Shown: positions 46,829 through 58,958, numbered from the stretch's first letter. The stretch is DNA of 64,000 bases from Apium graveolens (GCF_009905375.1 NC_133647.1:139185263-139249262), one strand, 5' to 3'. Notes: generated by a model not told the origin, from the letters alone. Numbers and translations: made by a program.

Positions 46829-48239
46829 TGTTAGTCGCTAAACACACGCTAGTAATACACGCAAGTATACGAGTTCACAAGTAGTATAGAATCTTTTCTA
46901 GTTCATTCCCACAGAGACTGTTCTGGTTATCTAATTAATTCACACACTTAAGCAACAATGTATGGTTATTATTCAATGCTAAGACGATAACAAATTGAGG
47001 TTGTTTATAAATAAGAATTAAACTAACAATTATAACTAAGAGAATAAGACTGATTAAATTAAATATATGACAAACATGGGATTCTAACTTCATTAAATAC
47101 TTCATTCAATAGCCTTATTGTTCTCAACCTTAGCATGCAATGATGATGACACTAATCAGACAACACGAAACTGATAAACGCCAACTTTCGTTGCACGAGT
47201 ACCATACTACCAGACATCCAAAAAAGAGATAATAGACACCAATTATATTGAGACCCTATATGTCTATAGAATTTGGTAACATAATGGTTTAAGTGTAAGT
47301 TATCTATCTTGATTACAGAGGGCAAGTAAGATGGATACAATTACCTACAAATCATGCATAACAATTACATGAACCTATCCTAGCATGGCAAGTTCTAAAT
47401 CCTTAAATTCACTGTCGCTTCATTAAGAATTAACACACTATCTTACAAGTTCGCGACGCTCATAAGACGAATACGCATAACCAATACTAGGATATCATAC
47501 AATCACCACATACTAAGGCATCGAAACAATTTAGCTAAAGAAATCCATAAATAAATCCGTTAGAACCTCACGATAACAATTAGCCCATAATCGGACTCAT
47601 CATCAACGTAGGTTCCGATGAAAACATGGTAATAATAATGTAGTATTTATAATGAATAAATAAAACAAAGTGCAAAATAAGAGTAAGATTCACAAGTAAG
47701 AAAACTAGCATCCAAATACAACTTAAAACAAAGATTCACAAGTAAAAACAAGATCTTCTTCATCTTCGTTGAATCGTGCTAAAACGGTCTTCTTACGGCT
47801 CTCCTTGATATGTCTCTGGCTTGTTATCTTCTTAAAAATGACCTAGAGTTGTTTATATAGTAGCCCTGATCAGCTTGAACTCCAGAAAATCAGTCTTCTA
47901 TTCAAAACGGGAATTCTGAAACCCAACACGGCGCGACCGCGCTTGATCAGCGCGGGCGCGCTGGCTTTCTGTACTTCGGGGGCGGGAGCGCTGGGCTTCT
48001 GCCTAAGCTGACTTCTATTTTTTTCTTGCAGATTCGAGCCGTTCTTCGCGAGCTTTTATTCCAACACCACCTTGACACCAAATTAGCACCAAAATAATTC
48101 TAATTCACCTGATTACCTAGATAATGCCTAAAATGCAAAAACACTCAAAAATACGTTAAAACACTTAACAACTTGAGTACAAATGCATCAATTCAAAGCT
48201 TATTAGAGCATTATAAAGTGTCATAAATGCCACTCAACA
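46829..48239 (-). repeat. 3' LTR of the Athila-like element
   Basis: Plus-strand ends TGTTAGTCGC...CACTCAACA. Nearly identical to 56831-58264 but lacks part of the GC-rich block. GATCAGCGCGGGCGCGCT occurs at 47945-47962. Confidence 0.95.
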
Positions 48240-49484
48240 TACCCCAAACTTGAATCGATGCTTGTCCTCAAACATAAACAGACTCAAAGAACAAGAAACA
48301 AAAATGCATGGATGCAACTATATGAATGCATCGATTCCCATAGAATAACTAAACCAATCGACAAGCAATACCTCATCAAATGCAATTATTCGTATAAAGA
48401 TCAGTCAAACCTCACAAATCAACTTACAAGCTAGGGACGTGCGTGTGTGCAAATGCTTACAGATGTACTATCGCATCTAGATCAACAATCATGACTCACT
48501 ACATACCAAGACAATCGCAAGTTTATAAATAGAATAAAAGCTAGACTCAAAATAACTTACAACACTTCAATTTTTATATCAGAGTTTTATATGGATTCAT
48601 GCTTTTATTCACAATAAAACAAACAAATTTGCTTATTTGATCGTGCAATGAGTGAGGTCCACCAAAGACTTATACAATAGTACCCATGTAGCGAGCGTTA
48701 GGTTAGCGGATCCCAGACTATAAAAGCCTTAGGTCACTAGGCACAAAGTCCCCTAAGAACTTAATAACTCGAATACTAAATAGCCCACTCGTGATCATTT
48801 TATACATAACACTGATTCTTTTTTTTCCTCTTTTTTTTTCTTTTTTTTCCTTTCTTTTTTTCAACGAATTTCTGAAAGAGTGTGTTTCGCTACATCTCAC
48901 TCAACCCTAGACTACTCATAAAATATGAGCCGACTACTAGCCATTTGACACCTAGCCACACAACTAGCAATGAAATCCAATTTTCTCCAATTTTTTAAAT
49001 ATCCATGTATTTTATTATTAAGAGAATATCCTAAATTCAAAATATAAACAAGCGATTACACCTCGACAAACAAAAAAACCATGACCATGATCTAGCACTC
49101 TAGCAACCTATAAGACTTAGTGAAATACAAGTGTCTCTAGCATGCAAATCAACTTAATACGACTTAACATCTCTAGACACGACATCACTATACTAGCATC
49201 AACATCACAAATCAATCAGAAAAATTATCTAAGGATCATGTTATAATGCAAATGCATGAAAACTATATGCATAAAATAACATAAAACTATCAAAATTAAA
49301 ATATAATATTAAAAAAACTACATGACAAAAACTACATGGAAAAATATACAAACTGTATGAACTAAACTATCATGAACATGGAACTATATATGACTCACAC
49401 AAAAACATATTCCTTCAACTACTACCCCCCAAACTTAAATATTCACTGTCCTCAGTGAAGGTAATAGTAAGGAATCAGGCATAC
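48240..49484 (-). other. 3' non-coding region of the Athila-like element with polypurine tract
   Basis: AAGTTTGGGGTA on the minus strand adjoins the 3' LTR (48240-48251) and is the polypurine tract. The rest is AT-rich. A thymine/cytosine run is at 48820-48860. I see no ORF with a domain. Confidence 0.7.
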
Positions 49485-50718
49485 CTATTGCGAATCAGAA
49501 TCATCACCCTCAACGGGTGGAGTGTCAGGCGTGTCTGAAGGTGGATACACAGAATCCTCACCAAAAACTGGCCACTGGATGTCAACTCCGGTGGCTCTAA
49601 AAGCTGTCCCAAGTGCCTGGGTGAGATCGTGTGCAAACCGACTATGGATGTCGTGCATCGCATCCATCATCCTCACAAGATGCCCATACTGCGTCGAACT
49701 GAAACCAGCTCCAACCTCTGATGCCTCCTACTGCTGTTGCTGCTGCAATCCTGACGGTCCAGCCTCCTCTCCTAACTGAGCTCTCCAAGCTGCTCGACGG
49801 GCATGATGAGAACCTCCTGCCGTAGCTGCCTCCATAGGCTTACCACCTGGCAGATGATCATACGAGTACCCAAGCCCCTTAGGATCGAGCTTCCCTCTAT
49901 ACCACTCCTGCATGCTCAATAGTGTAGAACTGTCGATAGGAGCGCTGGGAAGCTGAAGCTGCTCATGTGCGGGCCAATAAACACTAACTGCCACACACAA
50001 CTTTATCACTACGGACGCATACTGAATAGCACCTGTAGTACCTCCTCTCAAAAATCTCAGAATCCCCTGATATATCACCATTCCCAAATCAATGTAATCA
50101 CCCTGCAGAATCCCCCACAACAGACGAGCACGCTCCACAGAATCTCATGCACATGCGAAGATGGCATGATGTTAGCACAAATAAATGAGTTCTAGGCCCG
50201 TGCAAACTTGTTCATGCACGAAGTAGGGAACTTGGAGTAATCAGTAATGCCCCTCTTGAACTTCCAATGAGTCTTAGGCATGCAGGGAGTAGCAATGATG
50301 AGATCCAAATCAAAGTCCTCCGAAGTCTTATCATTTCAAGTGTCCCGACCCACCTTCCTCGCGGGCTGCTGAATCACCGTCCTAATAGCTTCAGCACAGT
50401 ACTCAACAGTCCTACCCCTCACCACCGTGAAGCCATTCTTCTCCGCCTTGGTGTTAGAATAGAACTCCCGTACAACACTCATGGGCACAGCAGCGGGCGC
50501 CTCATAAAAAGAAACCCAGCCCATCTCGAGAATCATCTCTAATAGCTTACCATCCTTTCCTGATGGCAGAAAACCTCAGTCCTTAGCAATAGGCTTTGAG
50601 AGAAGCCTCGTGTACTCCACCTCAACCTCAGGAGTAGAAAACCTGGGTCTCACACCACCCGCAGATGAAGAATCGGTGGTGTTGCTGCCAACTTGTGTTC
50701 TTTGTCTCTTGGGTGCCA
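49485..50718 (-). pseudogene. Env-position (third) ORF of the Athila-like element
   Basis: Reading leftward from the ATG at 50718 (MAPKRQRTQVGSNTTDSSSA), pieces align in order: FSTPEVEVEYTRLLSKPIAK, a stop near 50576, GWVSFYEAPAAVPMSVVREFYSN, another stop near 50335, a frame change, then MERARLLWGILQGDYIDLG from 50138. A polyglutamine run ends at a TAG (49728-49730), and the last part, open to 49485, has HDLTQALGTAFRATGVDIQW. This matches the protein widely annotated as 'putative plant transposon protein' in Athila-type elements. Its function is unknown. No membrane segment or signal peptide is apparent. A TATA box at 50816-50823 precedes it by 98 bp. Confidence 0.78.
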
Positions 50719-51290
50719 TTGGGATTAAATGAGAGAATATAAAAGTTTAAGTGTTTGAGAGAGATTTGTGTTTGAAAATTTGTGATGTGGTGGAGAAGTT
50801 GTGTGTAAGTGTATGTATTTATAGGTGGGGAGGTTAGAATTTGATAAGGAATAGAAGTGGGAATTGATTACGGGAATCGTGGGAATAATGGGTTTGATTT
50901 GGAGAGGGAATTATGGGCCGTGGAATATTAAAAATCGGTTTGGAATTGATTTTTCATTAAAAATCCCGATTTTCTCTTAAAACTGCTATTTTTTTTTGTT
51001 TTTTTCGAATAGGGACCAGGCACGGGCGCGCGCTGGGACGGCGCGGACGCGCTCACTCTCTGGAAAATCGGCGCGGCCGCACGCTAGATCAGCGCGGGCG
51101 CGCTAGATTAGCGCGAGCGTGCTCACCTTTTGGAAAAATAATGCAGCCGCGCGCTGGATCAGCGCAGGCGTGCTTGGTCACTGGAGTTGGCTCTGAATTT
51201 TCTTATTTTTTCTGATTTTTTTATATTTTTTTCCTTTCTTCTTGCTTCCTCTACCTACTAATGTACAACAAACTTGGGTTGCCTCCCAAG
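50719..51290 (-). promoter_or_regulatory. pol to third-ORF spacer with GC-rich array and TATA box
   Basis: 51020-51178 is a CpG-dense array in AT-rich surroundings, with about three degenerate units that share the 18-mer GATCAGCGCGGGCGCGCT (51087-51104) with both LTRs. TATAAATA on the minus strand at 50816-50823 is 197 bp downstream of the array and 98 bp before the third-ORF ATG. I infer an internal promoter built from an LTR module. Confidence 0.55.
50816..50823 (-). promoter_or_regulatory. TATA-like box before the Athila third ORF
   Basis: TATAAATA on the minus strand, followed 98 bp later by the ATG at 50718. The leader between them is purine-poor on this strand (CACAAATTTTC..., CTCTCTCAAAC...). 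Confidence 0.6.
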
Positions 51291-52640
51291 AAGCGCTTCT
51301 TTTACGTCGCTAGCTCGACGTAGAATCTCGAGATCAAATGGACAATAGAACGACACTAACCACCTCGCGGTTTATCGTGTCACCATAGTAATGCTTCAAC
51401 CTTTGACCATTTACCTTGAATGCTTGGGCTGGATCATTCTCAAAAATTTCCACCGCTCTATGTGGAAACACAGTTTAGACAATAAACGACCCTGACCATC
51501 TTGACTTCAACTTTCCAGGAAAAAGATGGAGACGAGAGTTGAACAAAAGAACTTGTTGCCCCGGTACAAATGATTTGAGCATTAGACCTCGATCGTGCCA
51601 CATCTTGACTTTCTCCTTGTATATTTTGTTATTCTCATAAGCTTAAGTCAAAACTCATCGAATTCGTTCAATTGAAGCATCCTCTTCTTTCCAGCCGCAT
51701 CCAAATCCAGATTCAACTTCTTCAAAGCCCAGTATGCTTTATGCTCGATCTCCACAGGTAAATGACACCCTTTACCATAAACCAACTAGAACGGCGACAT
51801 TCCCAAAGGAGTTTTGTAAGTTGTTCTATAAGCCCAAACTGCTTCATCAAGCTTCAAAGACCAATCTTTCCTCGATGGACATACAACTTTCTCCAAAATG
51901 CACTTGATCTCTCTGTTAGATACCTCAGCTTGACCATTCGTGTGAGGATGATAAGCCGTAGTAATGCGATGATTCACATTATACCTTTTCATCATAGCAG
52001 TAAACTTGCGATTGCAAAAATATGACCCCTCATCACTGATTATGACTCTTGGAGTTCCAAACCTTGTGAATATCTGCTTGTGAAGAAAATTAAGCACCAC
52101 TTTAGCATCGTTCGTTGGCAATGCCTTAACTTCAACCCATTCCGACACATAATTAACCGCCAACAAGATATACTAATTATTACAAGATGAGACAACTGGC
52201 CCCATGAAGTCAATTCCCCAAACATCGAAGACTTCAACCTCGAGAAGCATATTAAGAGGAATCTCATCTCTTTTAGACATATTACCCACACATTGACATC
52301 GATCACATTTCAAAATGAACTGATGAGCATCTTTAAATAATGGCGGCCAAAAGAAACCTGGTTGGAGAACATGAGCTGCTATCTTTTCTCATCCATAATG
52401 TCCTCCATAAGTCGTTGAGTGGAAATCTCGCAAGACCCCCCCCCCCCCCATTTCGCTGTAAGGAATACATCTCCTGATGATTTGGTCAGCTCCTTGTCGA
52501 AAAAGAAACGGCTCATCCCACATATACCACTTTACTTCATATAGAAACTTCTTCCTTTGAGCGTAAGATAAGTCGGGAGGCATGATATTACTCACAAGAT
52601 AGTTCAAAATGCTGCAAACCACGATTCTTCTTCTTGCACT
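51291..52640 (-). pseudogene. Integrase of the Athila-like element, broken
   Basis: The zinc-binding region begins near 52620 (YVDEPFLFRQGADQIIRRC-like text, then HSTTYGGHYG and CDRCQ). A run of 14 G (minus strand) at 52436-52449 interrupts this region. The core has IDFMGP (Asp), ISDEGSYFCN (Asp) and TNGQAEVSNRE (Glu), a complete D,D,E set, mostly in the open stretch 51786-52166. A stop follows at TYKTPLGMSPF and more stops lie in the C-terminal part to about 51291. Integrase inserts the DNA copy. Confidence 0.85.
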
Positions 52641-54326
52641 CCAAACAGCTGCTCATCGGGAAAAGATTTATTTATCAATGTCTTATCCAATGAAGTAGCA
52701 TTAGGATTTTCTAAACGCGAGAGATGATCAGTGACTTGATTTTCAGTTCCTTTTCTGTCCTTGATCTCTAGTTCAAATTCTTGAAGAAAAAGAACCCATC
52801 TAATCAATCTAGGCTTCGAGTCCTTCTTTGAGACAAGATATCGAATTGCAGTGTGATCAGTGAAAACTGTCACCTTAGTCCCAAGTAAATAAGATCGAAA
52901 TTTCTCAAAACCATAGACAATAGCCAAAAGCTCTTTCTCCGTAGTAGTATAATCCAGTTGGGCACTCTTTAAGGTCTTACTATCATAGTAGACCACATGA
53001 AATATGTTGTTCTTCCTCTGCCCAAGAACTGTTCCAACTGCATAGTCACTTGCATCACACATCATCTCAAAAGGTTCATTCCAATCAGATGCAGTTATGA
53101 CCGGTGCCGTGATTAAACTCTTCTTCAATGTCTCAAAAACTGCGAGGCACTCGTCATCAAACCTGAAAGGAACATCTTTCTCTAGCAAACTGCACAATGG
53201 CTTCAAAATCTTAGAGAAGTCTTTGATAAAATGCCTGTAGAACCCCGCATGACCAAGAAAACTGTGAATTCCCTTAACAGAAATGGGTGGAGGAAAATTC
53301 TCAATGACCCCCACCTTGGCCTTATCCACCTCAAGACCCTTACTAGAAACCTTGTGCCCAAGAATAATGCCCTGCCGCACCATAAAAGTGACATTTCTCC
53401 CAATTGAGAACCAGATTGGTTTCAACACACCTCTTAAGAACGTGTCCAAGATTTTGTAAGAACTCATCAAACGAAACGCCAAAGACTGAGAAATTGTCCA
53501 TGAACACTTCCACATTCTGGCCAATCATGTCAGAAAAGATGGCCATCATACATCTCTGAAATATGGATGGCGCACCACAAAGACCAAAAGAAACTCGTCT
53601 GAAGACGAAAGTACCAAATGGACAAGTGAAGGTAGTTTTCTCCTGTTCTTCTGGAGCGATACAAATTTGATTATAACCCTCCAGAAGATAATAATACTCG
53701 TGACCAGCCAACCTGTCGAGCATCTGATCAATAAAAGGCAAAGGGAAGTGATCCTTCCTAGTGGGTTTGTTCAGTTTCCTATAGTCCATGCAAACTCTCC
53801 ACCCCGTGAATGTTCTATTAGGAATAAGCTCATTTTTCTCATTTGCTACCACAGTAATTCCACCTTTCTTTGGTACACATTGAACCGGGCTTACCCATGA
53901 ACTGTCAGAAATAGGGTAAATGATGCCTGCATCTAGCCACTTAAGAATTTCCTTCTTCACTACCTCCTTCATGATCGGATTAAGTCTTCTTTGCTGCTCG
54001 ACCGTAGGCTTGCTACCTTCCTCTAGCAGAATTTTATGCATGTAATAAGAAGGGCTGATTCCCTTGATATCTGCTATAGTCCATCCAATCGCCAATTTGA
54101 ACTCTCTCAGAATCCTCAAAAGCTTTTCCTCATCACTACATGAAAGGTCAGATGCAATAATAACAGACAGAGTAGATGCATCACCTAAAAATGCATAACT
54201 CAAATGCTCAGGTAAAGGATTAAGCTCAAGAGTGGGAGCTTCCTCAATATATGGCTTGAGTCGTTTATGAGCTTTGTTCAATTCCTCCATTCCAAGAGAT
54301 TCAAAAGGCATATCAATCTTCCTCTT
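52604..54326 (-). pseudogene. Reverse transcriptase and RNase H, Athila-like element; FMDN at the active site
   Basis: The polymerase is open from 54311 to about 53390: LDAGIIYPISDSSWVSPVQC, the WRVCMDYRKLNKPTRKDHFP segment and FGLCGAPSIFQRCMM. The catalytic box reads [10 protein letters not shown] at about 53485-53520, so the second Asp is Asn. A one-base shift near 53350-53400 moves to the frame 53524-52604, with [34 protein letters not shown], then RNase [53 protein letters not shown] and [12 protein letters not shown] at 54327-54329 separates it from the protease frame, in phase. Confidence 0.92.
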
Positions 54327-55469
54327 CTAGGGAAAAGCATTTAAATATTGCAATTGTTCTTCACCTTCGGCATCTTCACTATCTGAATTCCCCAACAAGG
54401 CTTTTTCTAAGGCATCGGACCTTAGCAATTGGTCAAGTTCCGATGTCACCGCCGAATCAACCAACTCCACTTTTAAGCACTCCTCATTATCAGTAGGAAA
54501 TTTCATAGCGTTGAACACATTAAAAGTAACATCCTGATCCAAAACTCGCATTGTGAGCTCACCCTTATGCACATCTATCAAGGTTCGGCCAGTTGCCAAG
54601 AAAGGTCTTCCCAAGATTATGGGAATCTTCTTATCCTCCTCAAAATCAAGAATTACAAAATTAGCAGGAAAGATGAGTTTATCAACCTTGATCAAGACAT
54701 CCTCCACAATACATCGCGGATATGTAATAGAACGGTCGGCTAATTGCAAGGTCATATAAGTCAATTTAGGATCAGGTAAGTCCAACTGCTTGAAGATTGA
54801 CAAAGGCATAAGATTGATGCTAGCTCCCAAGTCACATAAGCATATGTCAAAAGACACTTTTCCAATAGTATATGAAATAGTGAAGCTTCTTGGATCCTTA
54901 AGCTTCGGAAGTAACTTCTGTTGCAGCACAACACTGCATTCCTCCGTGTGAGCAACAGTCTCTAAATCATCTAGCTTTACCTTTTGAGAGAGAATACCTT
55001 TCATCAACTTTGCATAATTAGGCACCTGCTCAAGAGCCTCAACGAATGGTATGTTGATATGAAGTTTCTTGAACACCTCCAAAAACTTCTCAAGTTGCTT
55101 GTCCAGCTTTTTCTTCTGCAACCGCTTAGGAAAAGGCGGTAGATGATAGATCTGTTTCTCCCCTGTATTACCCTCAAGAGGAGTGTGCTCAACAGTAGTC
55201 TTCCTTGGTTCCACTTCTTCATCCTGTTGCTCTACTTTTTTCTCAGCCCCAGCTTCTTCAGTCAACTCTTGAGTTTGTTCAGGATTCGCAACCTTTCCAA
55301 ACCTTAATGTGATTTCATTTACCTGCTCCTTAGCTTCCCTCTTTCCTGGCACTTCGGTGTAACTAGGTAATGTACCAGGCTGACGATTTAGCAAGGCATT
55401 GGCAATTTGCCCAATTTGATTTTTCAAGGTCTTTATAGAAAAAGCTTGACTTTTGCACATAAGCTTCAA
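54327..55469 (-). pseudogene. gag C-terminal to protease region of the Athila-like element
   Basis: 380 open codons. The N-terminal 110 residues are Glu-rich and unstructured. LPPFPKRLQKKKLDKQLEKF follows. The protease core has CLCDLGASINLMPLSIFKQL around residue 215, where Athila-type proteases carry D-x-G-A, and ILGRPFLATGRTLIDVHKG around residue 290. Open except for its terminal TAG, with the polymerase in the same phase after it. Confidence 0.85.
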
Positions 55470-56689
55470 CTCCTCTAATTCAGATTTTTCATTAGCTTGT
55501 TACCGCTGGAGTTGTTTTCTTGGTGCATACTGCGGTTGCTGAAAATCAGGGGGTTGTACTGCTTAGCTGGATACTGCTGATAAGGTTGTTGAACCTCATT
55601 CTGAGTGTTGTTCCAGCTGAAATTAAGATGATTTCGGTTGTTGGGATGATAGGTGGCTGCACTGGTTGTTGCGATCGCTGGAAGTTGCTCACGAATTAAG
55701 CTAATTCACTAGAAATGGCGCACTAATCAGTCTCATGGGAACCAGCACAAAGCTCACAGACACTAGTGATTTGATTAACTCCATAATTAGCCAAAGTGTC
55801 TACCTTCATCATCAAAGCCTTAAGTTGGGCAGCGATAGCAGTTGCTGCGTCCAACTCCAGAATTCCTGCGACTTTTCCCTGAGTCAGCCTCTGGGAAGGA
55901 ATCTGGTACTCATTAGCAGCCATCAGTTCAATAAGTTCATAAGCTTCATCGTAGCTCTTAGCTCACAAAGCTCCTCCTGATGCTGCATCCAACATGGCTC
56001 TAGAAGTAGCACCCAATCCATTATTAAAATAGTTGATAATCATCCAATCAGGCATGCCGTGGTGTGGGAACTTCCTTAGCATCTCCTTATATCGATCCCA
56101 AGCCTCACACAGAGATTCTCCTATTTGCTGAGCAAAATGGGTAAGAGCATTACTGATTGCAGCAGTTTTCGCCATGGGGAAGAATTTAGTGAGAAACTTT
56201 TACGCAAGATCCTCCCAAGTGGTGATAGACCCTGCTAGTAGAGAGTGTAACCAGCACTTAGCTTTTTCCCTCAGAGAAAATGGGAAGAGGCGTAGCATTG
56301 ATAGCATCTTCAGTCACATCATTGAACTTAAAAGTGTCACAGATCTCGATGAAATCCCTGATGTGCATGTTGGGATCTTCACTAGGAGAACCCCCAAACT
56401 GAACTGAGTTATGTATCATCTGAATCGTACTTGACTTGATCTTAAAAGTGCTAGCCCTGATGGCTAGTCTGATGATGCTTGACTGAATGTCATTAATCTT
56501 AGGCTGAGAATAATCCATCAAAGCATTAGGATTTTCCGATTGATCACCCATCTCTACTAAAGCTGGTTCTTCAACTTTCTCTTCTTCTTCTACCTTCTTT
56601 TCTTCCTCGAAAACTTCCTTACAAACTACCACAACTTCTTCCTCAGCTTTATCCAGTGTTCTCTTACGAGTACGCGAACGCGTATGCAT
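55470..56689 (-). pseudogene. gag of the Athila-like element, broken
   Basis: ATG at 56689 (MHTRSRTRKRT) opens an acidic N-terminus followed by MDYSQPKINDIQSSIIRLAI and PNMHIRDFIEICDTFKFN. A shift near 56290 loses the frame; the gag core resumes at 56175 (ALTHFAQQIGESLCEAWDRY, then GMPDWMIINYF). A stop at 55963 and another break precede MAANEYQIPSQRLTQGKVAG (55923). The zinc-binding CELCAGSHETD is followed by a stop at 55723. The region to 55470 is stop-rich. Confidence 0.88.
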
Positions 56690-56807
56690 ACACCCTCACT
56701 AGAATACCTGAAATAAGACAAGGAAACAGATAAGTAACAATGTCCGAGTCAATGAACTTTAACGACTACTGATGGAAAGCACAAAAACTATAAATTAACA
56801 CTGCACT
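56690..56807 (-). other. Leader of the Athila-like element
   Basis: Short non-coding leader between the primer site and gag. Confidence 0.6.
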
Positions 56808-56824
56808 ACCCGGTAACGGCGCCA
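56808..56824 (-). other. Primer binding site of the Athila-like element
   Basis: On the minus strand TTGGCGCCGTTACCGGG starts a few bases after the LTR end. TGGCGCCGTTGCCGGG is the known tRNA-Asp-type site of Athila elements; this one differs at one base. Confidence 0.85.
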
Positions 56825-56830
56825 AAAACT

Positions 56831-58264
56831 TGTTAGTCGCTAAACACGCGCTAATAATACACGCAAGTATACGAGTTCGCAAGTAGTATAGAATCTTTTC
56901 TAGTTCGTTCCCATAGAGACTGTACTGGTTAACTAATTAATTCATGCACTTAAGCAACAATGTATGGTTATTATTCAATGCTAAGACGATAACAAATTGA
57001 GGTTTTTTATAACTAAGAATTAAACTAACAATTATAACTAAGAGAATAAGATTGATTAAATTAAATATATGACAAACATGGGATTCTAACTTCATTAAAT
57101 ACTTCATTCAATAGCCTTATTGTTCTCAACCTTAGCATGCAATGATGATGACACTAATCAGACAACACGAAACTGATAAACGCCAACTTTCATTGCACGA
57201 GTACCATACTACCAGACATCCAAAAAAGAGATAATAGACACCAATTATATTGAGACCCTATATGTCTATAGAATTTGGTAACATAATGGTTTAAGCGTAA
57301 GTTATCTATCTTGATTACAGAGGGCAAGTAAGATGGTTACAATTACCTACAAATCATGCATAACAATTACATGAACCTATGCTAGCATGGCAAGTTCTAA
57401 ATCCTTAAATTCACTGTCGCTTCATTAAGAATTAACACACTATCTTACAAGTTCGCGACACTCATAAGACGAATACGCACAACCAATACTAGGATATCAA
57501 ACAATCACCACATACTAAGGCATCGAAACAATTTAGCTAAAGAAATCCATAAATAAATCCGTTAGAACCCCACGATAACAATTAGCCCATAATCGGACTC
57601 ATCATCAACGTTGGTTCCGATGAAAATATGGTAATAATAATGTAGTATTTATAATGAATAAATAAAACAAAGTGAAAAATAAGAGTAAGGTTCACAAGTA
57701 AGAAAACTAGCATCCAAATACAACTTAAAACAAAGATTCACAAGTAAAAACAAGATCTTCTTCATCTTCGTTGAATCGTGCTAAAACGGCCTTCTTACGG
57801 ATCTCCTTGATATGTCTCTGGCTTGTTATCTTCTTAAAAATGACCTAGAGTGGTTTATATAGTATCCCTGATCAGCTTTAACTCCAGAAAATCAGTCTTC
57901 TATTTAAAATAGGAATTCTGAAACCCGACACATCGTGGCCACGCGCTTGATCAGCGCGGGCGCGCTGGCTTTCTGTACTTCGGGCGTGGCTGAGCACTTG
58001 TTCAGCGCGGGCGCGCTGGGCTTCTGCCTAAACTGACTTCTTTTCTTTTTCTTGCAGATTCGAGCCGTTCTTCGTGAGCTTTTATTCCAACACCACCTTG
58101 ACACCAAATTAGCACCAAAATAATGCTAATTCACCTGATTACCTAGATAATGCCTGAAATGCAAAAACACTCGAAAACATGTTAAAATACTTAACAACTT
58201 GAGTACAAATGCATGAATTAAAAGCTATTAGAGCATTATAAAGTATCATAAATGCCACTCAACA
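56831..58264 (-). repeat. 5' LTR of the Athila-like element
   Basis: 1434 bp. It holds the GC-rich block (57930-58020) with GATCAGCGCGGGCGCGCT at 57949-57966 and a minus-strand TATATAAA at 57854-57861, about 70 bp downstream of it. The block is longer here than in the 3' LTR. Confidence 0.95.
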
Positions 58265-58269
58265 TCAGC
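58265..58269 (-). repeat. Target-site duplication of the Athila-like element (TCAGC), right copy
   Basis: Identical to 46824-46828. Confidence 0.95.
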
Positions 58270-58958
58270 CTCTGAATTATGAGAAACAATTGTTTTATTA
58301 AGAACTGATTCATCCAATATATTGATCACCTTCTCATCAGTATCAAAGTCAGCTTTCAAATTCACAGCATCAGGATCTGCCTTTTTCTCATGATTTGTGT
58401 CTGCTTCAAGAGACACATTTGAATTAGTTACATCAACTTGAGCAAAGTCAGCGGTTGATTTCTTCTTTCTGGGGACAATCAATTCTTCAGTATCCTCAGC
58501 TTTTTCTTTTACATCATTTCCTTGCACAGGAACAAAACCTTCTCTCAATAGAACATTTAGAAATGCAGAATCAATTGAAGAACCTCGACTTGAATTAGAA
58601 TTTCTTTCTCTTCCTCTTCTTCCCCTGGCTCTTGTAGTTCTTCCACCTCTTTTTCCTCTTCCTTTAGAGGTGTTTGCTTCAGCTTCAATTTGAGCCATTA
58701 ACTCCTTTTGTTGCATAACTGCTTCTTCAGTTGTTAGATCTGGAAATTCTTCAGTTATCAACCCAAGTGCATTCGGGCATTCTTTTGCTCAAACCTCTTA
58801 TCCTTGTAGTATAGAACAATCTCTTCACCTTTTTCCTTGTGTCTGTAAGGAAAGAATAATCCTTTAGCATCTGTTATGTTAGAGATTGTAACATTACTAG
58901 TTTTAGGAGCATCAACATTAGTCTTGTGCTTAACTTCATGAGCACCAGTAGACTTTCT
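58265..58958 (-). pseudogene. Third ORF, basic middle part, second Sirevirus-like element
   Basis: Open at 58761-58265 and on into the Athila LTR. It holds a strongly basic tract (RGKRGGRTTRARGRRGRERN) that could bind nucleic acid or act as a nuclear localisation signal, then an acidic tail. The Athila insertion cuts it at 58264; 46823 continues it. Confidence 0.72.

Larger units (their letters stand above)
46829..58264 (-). mobile_element. Athila-like Ty3/Gypsy element, complete but coding-defective
   Basis: 11.4 kb on the minus strand with LTRs of 1434 bp (5', right) and 1411 bp (3', left), perfect TCAGC duplication, tRNA-Asp-type primer site and polypurine tract. The order is gag, protease, reverse transcriptase, RNase H, integrase, then an env-position ORF. 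The gag phrase MDYSQPKINDIQSS and the third-ORF phrase ATGVDIQWPVFGEDS are typical of Athila-group elements as I know them. All ORFs are broken. Confidence 0.93.

Noticed and set aside
48820..48860. Possible poly(A) tail of a retroposon (A-run on the minus strand)
   Set aside because: It is a mixed thymine/cytosine run within the Athila 3' region, with no LINE or SINE sequence beside it and no target duplication seen.
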